Shown piece by piece: positions 48,872-61,938 of a stretch of 64,000 nucleotides of DNA. Each line of letters opens with the position of its first letter. The stretch's first letter is position 1. This DNA is from Gorsachius magnificus (Eukaryota > Chordata > Aves > Pelecaniformes > Ardeidae), in NCBI GenBank assembly GCA_034008185.1, contig CM067081.1, positions 7,687,821 through 7,751,820 of the forward strand. Reading direction: 5' to 3'. A program made the translations under genes and the position numbers. A model generated the notes under the pieces. The model searched no databases. It worked only from the letters and a program-made list of their open reading frames with translations, and was not told the origin of the DNA.

Positions 48872-51800
48872 TTGAAATGAAAAGGGGCAGAAGTCATTAT
48901 CTGTTGTATTTGTTTGTTCTCCACATATGGGTTATATTCTCTAACAAGCATTAAAAAGCCAGGTAGGAGCCCCTGGAGGTGAGGGGCTGACAGGGGCTGC
49001 CCAGGTGAGGTATGGCCCAGCCAGCAGCAGAATATGGATGGTGACAGTCACAGCTGGGAGTGCTTTGGCAGAAGCTTGGGAGGGTGACTGAAGGCAGCCC
49101 AGGCTCTGAGGTCATGGAGCGGTGTGCATGGGCTGCGTGGACTCTGCTGCTGCTCAGAAACCTCTTGAGTGGGCTCAGCCCATGCATCTGCCGTGCCTGC
49201 AAGGAGGTGGTGGCATAAGGTTAGCTTATTGCTATCCTGTTTGGTCTCATCACTTGTAATTCTTTAACATTTCATATTTCAATGAAACATGTCTGGTGCA
49301 CGAGGGTTTTCTGGAGAGCCTGGATAAGGACAAGGGCTAGGCACATTCTCCTCAAACCGTTAGCTGACGCTGGGTCAAAGGAGCCCATGTGTTTCACTGA
49401 TACAGTGGCTATAACTTGTGGTGATTCTGCTTAAGCTGACTTTTTAATTTTTCTCTTGGGGCTGATAAAGGAAAAGTGAGAGATTTAAGGAGGGCTTTGA
49501 AAGAGAAGGCAGCTTGTAATCAGCCAGGGATAAAATAATGTTTATGATAGGGTGATATATATTCCCATGCTTGTGCCTGCAACTGTTTTTTGGGGTTCTT
49601 TTGTGATTAGCAATGAGATGAACATTAAAGGCTGCCTCACTTGCTGTCACTAAAAAGAGATCACATGGAAAGCATGTATCTCGTCAGACTTTGTGAGTAG
49701 GTAAACACATGTTGCCAGCCCTCCTGCTCCTTGCCTGCTCTGGACAGGCAGAAAGCTGTGACTGGCACAGGGCTGAGTTATGAGGAGTTCATGCCACCTC
49801 TGCCTGGCTTTGGCCATGGCAAACCCTGTGGCCACACGCTGGGAGAGAGGAGATTTTGGGCTCCCAGGCAGCGTGCAGGTTCTCTGATTTCCTGAATGGC
49901 TGTTACCAAATGATTTCTTTGTGCCTTACTTCATCCCTATCTGAAACAAAGATAATATTCTACCATCACACAGAGTTATTTGTAAGTACAAAGAAAACAG
50001 AGGTACTTAAATACTTAAGGGATGGGAGGCATATACCCAGTGTTGTAACAGAAGTGTTTCCACACCAGATTCAGTTTTGTTCAGGATTATATTTGGCAAG
50101 TCCCTTGCAAAATGCACTGGTGGCATAGATTAGCGCTGCTTGCAGTGCATCGTTCCTTCTTTCTTTTTCCCTCCCCAAGGATAAATTTTGTAGTTTATAT
50201 TATTTCCTGTGGGAGTACTTGCCATGCAAATACATAACTGTACTACATACACTGTGCTTTGATTTGACACAAGAATCTGAGCAACGTAATGGCACATCTG
50301 AGAATTTTATGTACCATTTTGGTTGTGATTTCTTAGCACAGCAGGAAGAAACTTAAAAATTTCTATCAGAAAGCTGAAGCAGGAACCAATTTGTGCTGAG
50401 CTAGGGACAAGGACAAGAATAAACTGGCATTTTTCAAGTATTTATTTATTTTTAAGGCTGTTAATTGTTGTTACATTGCTTGTGTAACACTGGAGTTTCC
50501 TATGCACCAGCAGAAACTAGAGTGGAAAATCAATTTCTAAAATCAAAATTAAGTACCATAATCAGGTTTGTCTCCATTCCAAGGCTTAACAAATAAAAGA
50601 GGAAAAAGAACTGCTTAAATGTAAAACAGTTTCTTGTGCCATTATATTGTAAAGTGCTAGAATACATCCCTGTGTGCGGGGATGGGCTGAGTCTCAGTGT
50701 TTAGCGTAGGACTTATTTCAATCCCATTTCTTGTGCTTTCACAGTTAAAGCTCTATTTCACGCAGTTATGTAGCACAACACCTCATCCTCTCTTGTCTTG
50801 ACCTGTTGCGCCTTGCATAGCCAGCTGAGTGCCATCTACCACACTGAATAATAAAAGAGTATAAAAATAGAAGTGATAATTGCGTGGCAGAGGGCAGGTA
50901 CAAAATTTTGGGGGCCTCACACTTAAAGGAGATCCACAGGAGGAAATGCTTGCATTTTATTTCTTTACTGCTCTGAAGTCCTGTGACATTGTGTACAAAA
51001 TTCTTCATGCCCTCAGCCAGAAGACAGTTCTACCATGCATCAGAAAAGGTGACGGAGGAGATGTCTGCATGCAGTAGCTTGTGTTTTAAGGGGAAATTAA
51101 ACCTGGGGCAAACTCATAATGTCACGGCCAGGTTTCTGAAAAGGTAACTTCTAAAGAGAAAAGATTTGGCACCAGAAATATTAAACAAAAAAATTAAATT
51201 GGAAGAGAAGATCAAGAACCTCTGCCATCCTTAACATACAGCATTTTGGTTTCACTTCTGTTTCATGTTTTTATCCAATCTTCCTTCATCTTCTGCTTCT
51301 TTTTTAAATTTATTTTCCTTCCCTTCTCTGCAACGTTCCTTTGTCAGGATACGTGGCTGTTCTCAGAAGTACTACACTCTCATTGATTGAGAATCTCCAA
51401 GGAAACATTTAGCTTTTAAGCAACTCAGTTTTCCCCAGCTTTAAAATTCAGGCCAATGTGACAGAATTTTAAATTTTTTATTAGTAAAAAAATATTCTGT
51501 TATGAAACATCATAACTGGTAGAAAATGTCATAAGTAGAAACTAATCTTTTGTGTGTATTGTCACTGCAACAGAGTAGGCTCTGCCCTGGCCAAAGGAGA
51601 AGTCAGAATGAGTTCTGGTGGTGCTGACTGGGGTAACTACCCCTTTTGTAAATATGGTCATGGCCTTCCTATAAGAATATTTCCTGTTGCAATAGGAAGA
51701 GGAGGAACATTTGTCTATTTGACTCTGTTTATTACACAGAGTGAAAAATCAGGTCCTTACAAAACCTTGGAACTTCCATCTAATTTAACTACTGTAAGGT

Positions 51801-54800
51801 CTAAATGCCTAAAGTTTATATCTTCTGGATGGAATAGCAGAAATTAAGGTTCCTGTCTATTCTAGTCTTCTGGTCATTAAATAGCATGTCTTGGCATCAT
51901 GAAACTGTGTAAGATAATTAATTTTGTTGGTGTTGGGAAATGTTCGCTTGTACAGTCAGCCAAATCAATATCTGTTGTTGCCTAGTACTAAAAAAAAAAA
52001 AAGCTAGCTACCTCTGTTTCACATCATCAGCTCTGTTCCTGGATCCACAGCTGTGCCGAGTGAAAACTTGAAGTGAAGTGATTGTTTTAAATCTTTGGTA
52101 TTTCATTTTTAACTTGTTCCATCTCCTGTCCATTTCACTGGAAACAGAGCTCTGCAGGCCCTGAATGACTAATCTGTTCATTCGTCTTCCTATTCTTCCA
52201 AGAAAGGCAGTATTTATGACTGAACTGTATTTGTATTTTAAATGGCCTTGTCATCACATTTTATGACTACTGTGGGTATTTATTCCGATAGAGGTAGGAG
52301 AGAAACACAATCTACAGCTAACATCTATCTTCACCGCAGGTGTGTGAGGGGGAGGTTGACACCCCACATGTGCGCTGTGAGAAGTTATCCCTTAACAAGA
52401 GAAGATTAATGCTGTGCCTAAAGCTAAGCTGTGTTTCTTCCCATGGGCTGCTTAAGTAAAACAGCAATGTTAAAACTGAAAGAGGAAGCTGACCGCCAGA
52501 AATATTGGTGATACTCCGTGCATGCAAACAGTTGGCAAGGTGTTTGGAACCACCATCTGTTTCGGTACTGAGCATCAATTGCTGTTGCTTGTAATGTTGG
52601 GGAGCCACGTCATAAAAATAATAGGATTCAACACCATGGTTGCTGTATGCTTATACCCATGTGCCCACTTGTGGTAAGACCAATTCTTCTCAGAGAGGCA
52701 CAAGGATGCAAATTAATGTATGGTATAGATGTGGTTTGGTTTACTGAAATCCACCCACTCATTCGCTGCAAGAAGCCCCTTGTAAAATTTGCTCTTAACT
52801 GATTATCTCCTGTCTGTGATAATATTGCTGCTCAATTGCATGCATCTCTCTGCCCTTGTAATGTAGCACTTCAGTGAGCAAGCTAAAGTACATATTACGC
52901 CTGTGAGCAGACAGCAGCTGGGAGCTCCAATTCTTCTTCTAAAGCAGCTCGGCTTGTAGCACTTCTGTAAAATGCAGGCTTAGTTATGGTTACAGCAAAA
53001 TATTAATAATAATAAAATCCCTGGGTACCAGTACAGACCTAATAAACCTGCTATTGACAATGTATGGCAGACTGCTGCATGACAGAGCTGTAGGAAAATG
53101 CCTTGTAGTCTGGCCATTGCTGTATTGCAGTGTTTGGATAGATCTGCAAATGCATGCAAATAGTTAAAATGTGTTTCTGATTAGAATCAGAATTAGGTAT
53201 TTGGCGAGATTTATTCTTCTTGATCTAACGTTTTCAGTAGGTGGAGAAAATTACCTCCCTATTGCTTTGTCATTATTCCTTAAATGAACAATGTATTCTA
53301 TTTTTTTTTTCTTTTGTGGGATGAATTGTGGCTTTTTATTGCTCTCTATTTTTCCTGAATAAGTAGTTCAGTAAAGCTGCTAATGTTGATGATAGAAGTC
53401 ATAAAAAAGAGGTTTTATTGTTTAATGAGTGTTTCCTTTGATTTTCTCAGCAGCTGAATATACATAAGACTATATAAATAGTTGCTTGAGAGAATGTACC
53501 CTTTTTTGGTTGTAGTGCAATGATTTCAAATTATACTTATTCTCTTCATAAAAGTATGGGAGTAGAGTGGGAGAGGTGTTCTACTGTTTATGCATATAAT
53601 ACGTAGGGTTTTTTTTTCCTCTTCTTTTTACTTTAACATCTATAGTGTTGGTTAAGCTGTGTAATGATGTTGCTGCTACTTTGCTGCACTTCTGTTTTCC
53701 TATCCACGTTTCCTTACAGTGCAATCCCAGTTAGAAACAAAATCTCTGATTTCTTCCTAAATTTTTCAGGCCATCTTTCTTCCTTCTCCTCATTTACCTC
53801 CACTGTAGGGCCCTCTGTCATCCCACAAATGTGGAAAGCGGTGCGAGTCTGCTACATGGTGTAATAAAGGTTTTTGCACCCTGGAGAATCCATCTTACCA
53901 TCAGCCCAGGGTTCAGAGAGTCGGAGTGGTGTTATGGACAGGTAGCTCCTCTATATCGATCATACTCCAGAGGAGAGATGGTTTTACTCTGTCTTGTGGT
54001 CATAACTTTCTAACTGCCAGGCTTAACTAAATATCTGAATTGGAAGTAATTAGAATTTCTTTCCTTCCTTGAAACATTACCAGTTACCAAGTATTTTGTC
54101 AGAAGATTTTAGATGTAAAGCAAAAAGCAAACATACACTTTGGAGCTTCCTTGGCAAAAAACGTCACTAAGAATTTCAATGTAGTTAAACAACTTACTGT
54201 TTTAAAATGTGTTGAAGGAATGATTTGAACTCTTTATAATCTTAACAGAATTGAGCAGTATATGCCTTCAAGCTCAAAGCTTGGGCAATGCCATCCAGCT
54301 CCAGTAACTTGGATGTTTTCGGTAAAGCCTAAGTGGGAGTGGAATATTTTCACTTTTGAATTCATGCACCCTGGATGTTTCAGGCATTCTCTGAAAATCC
54401 TGGGACAGAAAAACTGTTTCCTTGTCCCCAAAAGCCCTATAGTAGGTTGCTATGGTTGTATTTCCTTTGCCATACATCTATTAATTTTGATTTGCTCTTT
54501 ACCACAGAATAGCAGAGCAGAAACTACTCTTGCATGTGTGCATCCCAAATGCGATCCCTCACGGAGGACAGCAGTGGTTCTCCCACATGTTGGTATCTCC
54601 ACTATTGTAGGGGGGAGGGCAAGGGAAAGGATTTATCCTATAATGCCAAATGCTATCAAATACAATACATAGCTATAAACCCTGTAAGTTTACAGCTTTG
54701 ATACTGCCTCTGGCTGGGAGGAACATCTGGTTAGTCATATGTCTGGAGCCGAAAGGGTATGTTCCTGCTTATTGTTTAGAGATTATAACCAAAGAGAGGT

Positions 54801-55231
54801 GCAGGGGTTAAAGCTGAAGTATGTGACAAAAGGTAAATAGTACATTACTGTTTCACTGCAAAAATAGGTGTTCATAAGCACTTCTCAACTCCTAATGTAA
54901 AATAACTTGCAATTCGAGGAAGAGAAAAAAGCAAGCTTAGGTAGGGCAGAAGTTTAAAGATTAATCTGGAAAAAAAAAAAGTCAGTTTTCAATTTCATGA
55001 AGCCATTATCAAAGAAAAACAGAAGTCCTTGAGTGAGTCTTAAATCCTTTAGCAAAGCATGTATGACATCAGCAAGTGAACTGAACAGCTATGATGTCTT
55101 TCTGTTGCGAACTGAAACCAGGCAACAAAAATATCTCTGAATAGATCCCAAGAACAAAGTAAAATAGGTTTTCCTTTCCTGTCTTAATTGCACTGAAACA
55201 GATAAAACACCTGTAACTGTAACCTTAACAG

Positions 55232-55283
55232 TTAATATACATTTCTATTTTTGGCACTTCTGTACCCCTTTCCTTTCCTGCAG
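55232..55283 (+). promoter_or_regulatory. TATA-like box followed by a polypyrimidine/AG acceptor-like site
   Basis: GTTAATATACATTTC (TATA-like, from about 55231) lies 50 bp upstream of CCCCTTTCCTTTCCTGCAG, whose AG is at 55282-55283. The two signals support opposing readings: a core promoter with a start near 55265, or an internal exon with a strong 3' splice site. The sequence alone does not decide. Confidence 0.3.
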
Positions 55284-55380
55284 TGCTGTGTCTCTCCCAT
55301 TTGAACTGCTGCTGCTTCTGTTGCATGCTGGCAAATCGAAGAGAACCAAGGAGTTAAATTTCAGAACAGGAGAAGAGGAG
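55284..55380 (+). other. Candidate 5' (leader) exon of the alternative DLG2 transcript
   Basis: 97 bp between a strong acceptor-like CTTTCCTTTCCTGCAG and a strong donor AGAAGAGGAG|GTGAGC at 55381. If this donor is joined to the acceptor-like TGCTGCATATTCAG at 55727-55740, the next exon begins 21 bp before the MFASIW start codon. One frame is open through the segment and continues in register into that ATG. I do not recognise the encoded residues, which are leucine-rich then basic and glutamate-rich. They may simply be untranslated. Supported by splice consensus only. Confidence 0.4.
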
Positions 55381-55712
55381 GTGAGCTGTCTGCTACAGTA
55401 GTTTACTGCAGCTTCCTTTCATACTGACACATATGTAGTTTGTGGTGACAGTGCTAAAGAACTGCAGACAGGCACTTAGCAGACTGGATGTGAGCTGGAT
55501 GCAAAGATGCCTCACCCTGGACTTCCTGCTGGCAGTATGTAAATACACCTGCAGACTGGCCACACTGGGTGGGTTTTTTTGGGTGTTTTTTTTTCTTCCG
55601 AAGGCAGCATGAGAAGACCTGACAAAGCAACAGCATAGTTGAGAGACCTTAACCAGCATTAGATTTGTATCATCTCGGTCGTGGGGGAAGTTTTTTGGTA
55701 TTTTTATTTTTT

Positions 55713-55728
55713 TGTGTGTGTGTGTGTG
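55713..55728 (+). repeat. (TG)8 microsatellite
   Basis: Eight TG units after a T-rich run, ending 12 bases before an AG at 55739-55740. The T/TG-rich context could serve as the pyrimidine tract of an acceptor for the MFASIW exon. Confidence 0.85.
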
Positions 55729-55761
55729 CTGCATATTCAGACTGAAATCTTCATCCCTACA

Positions 55762-55839
55762 ATGTTTGCCTCTATCTGGTATGCCAAGAAGCTGGGACGC
55801 AGGTTTGTGCATAACGCCAGGAAAGCAAAAACAGAGAAG
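55762..55839 (+). CDS. DLG2: DLG2 alternative first coding exon (short basic N-terminus)
   Basis: ATG at 55762 opens 26 codons beginning MFASIWYAKKLGRR and ending ARKAKTEK, followed by a near-perfect donor AAG|GTATGT at 55840. The exon ends in phase 0, as does the 12.1 kb DLG2 exon, so both can join the same downstream exon. The start has A at -3. In the unspliced sequence, the same frame has a TAG at 55660-55662 with no other ATG between, supporting this Met. I believe mammalian DLG2 has a comparable alternative N-terminus of this type spliced directly to the pre-PDZ1 exon, but I recall this only loosely. The leader has eight Lys/Arg, one His, one Glu and no Cys, so it lacks the palmitoylation cysteines of the main PSD-93 N-terminus. 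The product would also skip the PEST-like exon. DLG2 transcripts from this promoter would still carry the PDZ, SH3 and guanylate-kinase-like domains. Confidence 0.8.
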
Positions 55840-55845
55840 GTATGT
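55840..55845 (+). promoter_or_regulatory. DLG2: 5' splice donor of the alternative first exon
   Basis: AAG|GTATGT, with GT at 55840-55841; a close match to the U1 consensus. Confidence 0.85.
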
Positions 55846-58003
55846 TCCTAGTGGGAATATAAAGCCTTATGTCTCATGCAAGCTGCCTGCTGGCATCCTG
55901 TTGTGTGTCTGGTTAGCTTTTTTTTTTTAATACCCTGAAAAAGCGACCTATTGCTATTCATGATTTCACACAAGAATCCTTGAATACTTTGCATATTAGT
56001 TATTAAATACCAGGAAGAAGATCCTTTCAAAAGTCTATGCCCTCTTTTATTTATCTTTTTTTGCAAGATAAACAGCTGTACATCTGGTATGTTTTGTGTT
56101 AAGGGAGCACTCCAGTGAACTTGTTGCTGTGCTGCATTATTTTTACTAGGATGATATTAGGCTCTTAAAGAGCCGTTGATTGTTTGCTGCTTGTATATTT
56201 TTTTCTAGCGTGGGACCAGTGAGAATGTAATAACATGTTAAGCATTTGTAATGTTTGGGAATTTTGTTTCATGTTACTTGTTGAAACTGTGCTGCAGCAT
56301 GGATTCCTTTTATTTAAAAAGATATAGGTATGTAAAAATGGGCAATGCTATCTGTCAGTATTTTTCTTCTCATAAAATTTAACCATGTGTAACCAGCTGT
56401 TTTCTGGAAGTCCTCGTAGGTAAGGTTCTTCTGCTTTCTTTCTCCATGAGCAAAACTTAAATTGTTTTAGAATTTGCAGTAATGATAATTGGGGGATATC
56501 AAGGCAATTGCCTTTTGTTCTAAATATAGAAAGCATTTAGTCAGTAAATCTGCATTCCAGTTTTGTTTAAATTAACATACAAACCCTTTTCAAAATGGGA
56601 CTAATTCCTCTTTATAAAAGCATTAGATTGGGGGAAAAAGTTCAATGTACTGTTATAAAGTTACCTCATTGGTCTGGTAATGATGGCTTCCTCTTTTCCT
56701 TGCTGTCTTTGATGTAGGCAAAGAATTTATAAAGGGGTTGCTTTATTATTTCTTTGATATATCTGATGCTATGTAATACAGCCACCAATCCACTAAGTAA
56801 TTATCCATTGCCTGAATTCCTCTGTAACATGAAAAGCTCTTCACCTAGAGAAAATGATTGGCAAAAATATATTTATGGTTGAAGAGGGGAGAATGGGCAG
56901 AGACTTGCTTTTTCTGCAAAATATTCCCAGTGGTTAAAAAGGTGCTGTGTGGTAATTTTGGAATTTGAACATCCAAGCCATTGGGAAGTTATTCAAACAA
57001 TAGTGACTTACATATTCCACATGGTATACATAAGGGAAAATAGAAATGCAGATAAGCTATACCTGGGACTGTCAAACTTTCTTTGACGTTGATCATATTT
57101 CATCAAAGAGGGCATCGTATAAACTCTCCTGCTGTTTGTGTGTTGCTAGGGGAGGGAAAAAAAGTTGCAGACTGGATCTTCGTTAGTCCTGAGGGGCTCC
57201 CTCCAGAGGACTGTTTGCTTCCAGGCTTCCTCCAAGATGACAGAGGCAGGATGAGGGGACGCATCCTACTCCTGACACAGTGGGACTCACTCAGGAGCTT
57301 TACAAACAGATTTAGTACAGTTTGTTCAAAGCGTGTATGTATATAGATTATTCCAATAACTATGCATAAAACAGTGCCAGAGTTTTCATTGACATTATAG
57401 AGTCTTGTAACATAGACTAAAAGAACTCTTTAAAAATTTTAGCTCATTTCCTTTTAAGGTAATTGCAAATATTTCTATATAAATTATATTACTTATTCGG
57501 CTCTATAAGACTTTCAAAATAATCAAGAAAAAACTCAGGTCAGTGCTATTTAAGCTTTGAAGCTGTACCTCATAATTCTTAAAGAAGAGCTTTTTTTGAA
57601 CATTTTTTGAGCGTGCTATTAGCATATTTGCAATAGAATTTTATTTTTGCCAGAAGACAGTAAGTATACAAGAAAACTTCTTGTAAGATGTTTACTTATT
57701 GTCTTATATCAAAAATAATATTTATTTCTTGGAGCTTTATTCCACAGTCAGGGTTCACTTTTAGTTATTTATTTATTTCCCTTTTTTCCCCCCATAAATC
57801 AATGGTGCACTCCAGCAAAGGCACAAAATCCTATTCCTATCAGGATGCTATTTCAATAAGTGCTATTGATGATTGGAAGGTGATCAGCACTGACATCTTC
57901 AGTACAACACCTTGGTAACAGGAGAACACCAATACGGAAATAGGTCTATCAAAAATTAAATTACAAATAACATTTAACTGCATGGGTTGTTTTGGTTTTT
58001 GTC

Positions 58004-58027
58004 TTTTTTTTTTTTTTTTTTTTTTTT
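58004..58027 (+). repeat. Poly(T) tract, 24 bp
   Basis: Twenty-four T after GTTTTTGTC and before GTATAATGG. The longest homopolymer in the window. It could be the poly(A) tail of an antisense retrocopy, but no gene-like sequence lies next to it on either side. Confidence 0.93.
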
Positions 58028-61000
58028 GTATAATGGCTGACTAATAAAATTATTTTGCAGTTTTACCTTACATATTTTTTTCTGAAAGAATAATTAGCTT
58101 TTTCTCTGTGTGCATGACTTGAATTAAACATTGTTTTCTTAATGTGCTTTTGGAGGTAATAGCATACAGCAATAATTTCTAATAGCTTATGTGTGCAAAA
58201 AGTGTTTTTGGCAGTTAAAATCTGGATAGCAGGGATCAGAAGATTATGGCTCCATAACAGATTTTTCTATTATGCTTAGCTTCTCTGGACCAGTAAAAGT
58301 CACAAAATTTTTTAAGGAGTATTTCTAAGAAACAGAAATTTTGTATAAGCCTCTTTGTTTTCTTATGATCAGGAAGAACACTGGGGAAACACACACACAT
58401 GTGACAGAAGAGGGTTATAGCATGGGCTCATGTGTGCACACACACGTGCACAACCTGACAGCACAGTTCCTTAAAATGTCAGCACTTTGGGCCTGAATTT
58501 TGCTGAGAGAATCTGGATGTCCCAGGTGGGACTATTTAGGGAAACGGTTTCCAAGGTGCAAAACAGAGCATGCGGTGCCAGGGGGTGCACATGAAGGCAA
58601 GGGAAAGGGTGACGATCAGGGCAGTCCTTTGTGGGAAGAGATAAGGCGGCATTAATATGTGGTGCTCCTCTGTGTGCTCTCTGTACCTGCATCAGGGTCG
58701 CTGGTTGTGGTGATGTGCGTGGGCTTGGCCCCCAGGGTCTCCAGAGCTTCCCATCTTTTCCTAAGCTGGAATTCCCATCCCCATGCTTCACATCTCCCTG
58801 TACCTCCTAGCTCCTCATCTGAATATGGCAGTCCCTGCTCTGGGAGAGCTGGCATGCAGATCACCCCAAAATGAGCTGGACATGTTTGTTCTTGATACCA
58901 TGAGCCCTGCAGAATTGCAGCCTGAGGACTAGGGGCTCTCAGGAGCCAGAGCTTGCCCTCTGTTGGAGAAGCTATTTTGGGGCTTGGTGAAAGAGAAAGG
59001 GTAAAGGGTACTAGTAAGTGCCAAAGAGCTGGGAGACCAAAGGGAGAAGGTGGACCTGTTCTCACTAAGAGCTGGGGTAGCTCCTGGGCTGGTTTTCTCC
59101 TAACATAATCTCCCTAACCAGTACCTGCTGCTGAGTGCCAGCACTGTTGCTACTGGCCTGCATTTCCAGTCCTTGCTCCCCCTCCAGCCTGGTATTACCT
59201 TGAAGGCTGTGATCGGATGAGTCAGACCCTGTGGTAGGGCACTGTCTCATTGACTCCCACACACAACTTAAGGACTTCCTGGCAGATATTAGGCTTCTAA
59301 AACCAAGGCATGAACTGTTACTGTTAAAATTTCATCTGGAGAGTAGAGAAGACATCTCTGAAGAATTGGATGAATGGTAGCCTTAGGTGTCCTAGCCATG
59401 ATGATAATGGTTCTTTCAAGTTAAGTAGTATGCACCAGTATTTTTACTTGAGTCATATTTTTATGATATATTGAAAAGCCTTATTTTAATTCAGAAATGG
59501 AACATAATATTTTGGAAAAACTTAAAAACTTTGGAAATTGAACTCTCTTTTTTTTCCAACCAGTCCTGGCTAATACTTCTTATCGCTACAAGTAAGATGG
59601 GGTAATGCCTATTAATTGCTCTTAATGTTCTCATTTTGCCATGAAAACTCAAGCGTGTCAAAGTTCCTTATACTTTATTGTCTTTATTAGGCTGGATCAT
59701 AAACTCTTTCTGGCATATATTGCAGTTGTTATCTACAAATTCTGTCTCCAATCTGGTTGTCTTGGCGTCTTTGTTAGTGTTACTCTTGCCCTCAAGTAGT
59801 GAGATATTTAGTGTACGGGGAACGCTGCCACTAATATTGCCTGAAAACAACTGAACTCCTTTCAAGGCAGCTCTGCTCTTACTTGTTTTATTAAAGTTAT
59901 TAAAATGCTTTCAGTTTGTCACACGAAAGGATTATTGTAATGAGAATAAACATGATCATTTGAACATCGGAACTAGAATAACTTAAGGCAAAGATTGATG
60001 TCTTGAATTTTTCTCATTAAAGCAGAGTCAAGCAGAAATCAAGAGATGTTAACTGCATGTGGTTATGCTATAAAAATCAGTACTCTAAATGATTGGAAGA
60101 GATACAGAAAAGTAACTGAGCAATTAATCATGTTGATCTGAGAGGGTGAGCTAATGCAGTGCGAAAAAGCTTCTGACAGTGCTTCACTATATTGATAGAA
60201 TTTGAGTCTCAAGGTTCAATACCAAAACTGGGGAAAGATTTTCCAGAGTCACCTTATCATTTAATTTCAGTGGGGGAGTTGAATACTGGTTTTTTGATGC
60301 TTGTTCAGAAGTGGAACACATTTCAGCCATGAGACCCAAATGATAAACAGTTAGAATTAGTCATGTTGTTGAGTTTTTACATCTGAAGATGACAATCAGT
60401 TAAAAGATTTCTCCTTATGCATTATTTTTGGCAGCAAACCAACGGGACCCGTGAACTGGTGTCCTGTATTTGAAAATATGTAAGTTTTACCCCAGGAGGT
60501 TTAGTATATCATTCCAGCTTATCTCATTTACTAATTTTATAATTCAAGACAGAAGTAATTTAACTTTTAATAATAGGTCTATATATAATGATACAAATAG
60601 TATGCGGTTTCTGGACTATTGATTCTAAATAAAAATAAAGTTTATCCGTAAGCAACATTCATAAACTGAATAGTATCAATTTAAGTGAGTAGCTTTAAAT
60701 GTAATGTAGTGCAGACTGGAGAAGTAGAACATGGTCCAGCAGATGGCTTTTCATTCTGTGTGTTTGGCTTTAGAGGTGTTTTGGGTAAATCTAGTATCCT
60801 TAGTAGACTGGCAGCCTACAATGAAATATTTGCAAAAAGACAAGAAAATTTGGCTTAAGAGGTTAATAAAACTGGGCTGTGAAACAAACAAAAAAAAAAG
60901 TCTGTAAATGCAGGCATATTTAATCATTTCGCTGACAGTATCCTGGCAATAGCGACAATTAACTCTTCATGTCAAGATGACACTTGATATCTAGATCATT

Positions 61001-61226
61001 CTCATATCTGTATTTTAATGTAGCTAATTGCAGAGTAGGCTGTTCTAGGTTATGTATTCTCGTTTCATTTTTATTTTGTTTACAAGTAGCTGCCCAGCAA
61101 TCTAATTTGAAAGAGATAAGTTCATTTGAAGCAGTAATTACTCACAACATAGAACAGAAACCATGTGATTAAGAAATCATAAAACATAATACCAGATAAA
61201 CACATTTTTCCTTACATTATTTTTAA

Positions 61227-61239
61227 ATATATATATATA
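61227..61239 (+). repeat. (AT)n microsatellite
   Basis: Six AT units plus one base in TTTTAAATATATATATATAA. Confidence 0.85.
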
Positions 61240-61921
61240 ATTCCAAACAAGATAAACTCTCTCTTTGCTTTAATACTTGCATACATACCTTGGGTTTCTT
61301 AACAAGTGCTTACCGAATTATTTCCAGGCCACCGGGGCTGCGATGAAGTGATAAAACTTGCAGGTCTAGTTATTGCCTTGGCTAAAGGTGAGATGACTGC
61401 TTTGTGAAGGGACATCTCATATCACTGCCTCACGCTGTAAGGGTAGGTGGGTAGTTTTACTGGTATTTGGGCAAAGGAGGGCCCATATCCGCCAGATTCA
61501 ATGGGATGACAAAAGTGCGTCGCTTATTAGTAAAACTACCTATTTGAACAGATACCAGAGCTATCTCAGATCCCTGGAGGAATTTTTTCAAATGGACCTT
61601 GTAAGTGCTCTCTTTTACAGTTTTATGGAGAGATCTTATCTTTTCACACGTAAATGTGCGGAGGAAAATATGCAACTATTCCTGTACCCAGAGCTTGTTG
61701 TGCCTTTTGTGCTAGCACAGTTGGAATTCTAAGACATTTTCTTATATTGTGATTTAATCCAGAAACATATAGCTACTCAATTTCTTTCCTTTTTTCCCCC
61801 TTTTTTTTATTTGCAGTTGGTTATAATCCCGTATGTGCCAAGATTAATATATAACAGTAAGGATAAACTGCTTAAGTAGAGATTTATTATGCTTATAACT
61901 CAATCCCCCCTCGCAATCACC

Positions 61922-61938
61922 ATAATAATAATAATAAA
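61922..61938 (+). repeat. (ATA)n microsatellite
   Basis: Five ATA units plus two bases, followed by further AT-rich sequence. Confidence 0.85.

Larger units (their letters stand above)
12298..55761 (+). other. DLG2: DLG2 intron / promoter interval between the two exons
   Basis: About 43.5 kb of AT-rich sequence. I find no further DLG2 coding exon in it. It holds CR1 fragments at 12.4, 12.6, 16.0, 21.3 and 48.6 kb, one solo LTR at 47.6-48.6 kb, ancient amniote repeat relics, homopolymer runs and short tandem duplications. Stretches not listed separately (for example 13.4-16.0, 22-25.6, 26-32, 35-37.4, 38-43.3 and 49-55 kb) show only non-repetitive intronic DNA with chance open frames. Confidence 0.8.

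Noticed and set aside
48403..48951. Minus-strand frame of about 182 codons
   Set aside because: It runs across the LTR 3' end and a CR1 fragment, which are two unrelated insertions; a chance fusion of repeat sequence.
54262..54672. Plus-strand frame of about 136 codons
   Set aside because: No domain or family resemblance and no splice context; treated as chance.
61795..61820. Strong acceptor-like tract (TTTTTTCCCCCTTTTTTTT...TTTGCAG)
   Set aside because: The following bases do not encode the expected DLG2 continuation and no donor follows at a sensible distance.
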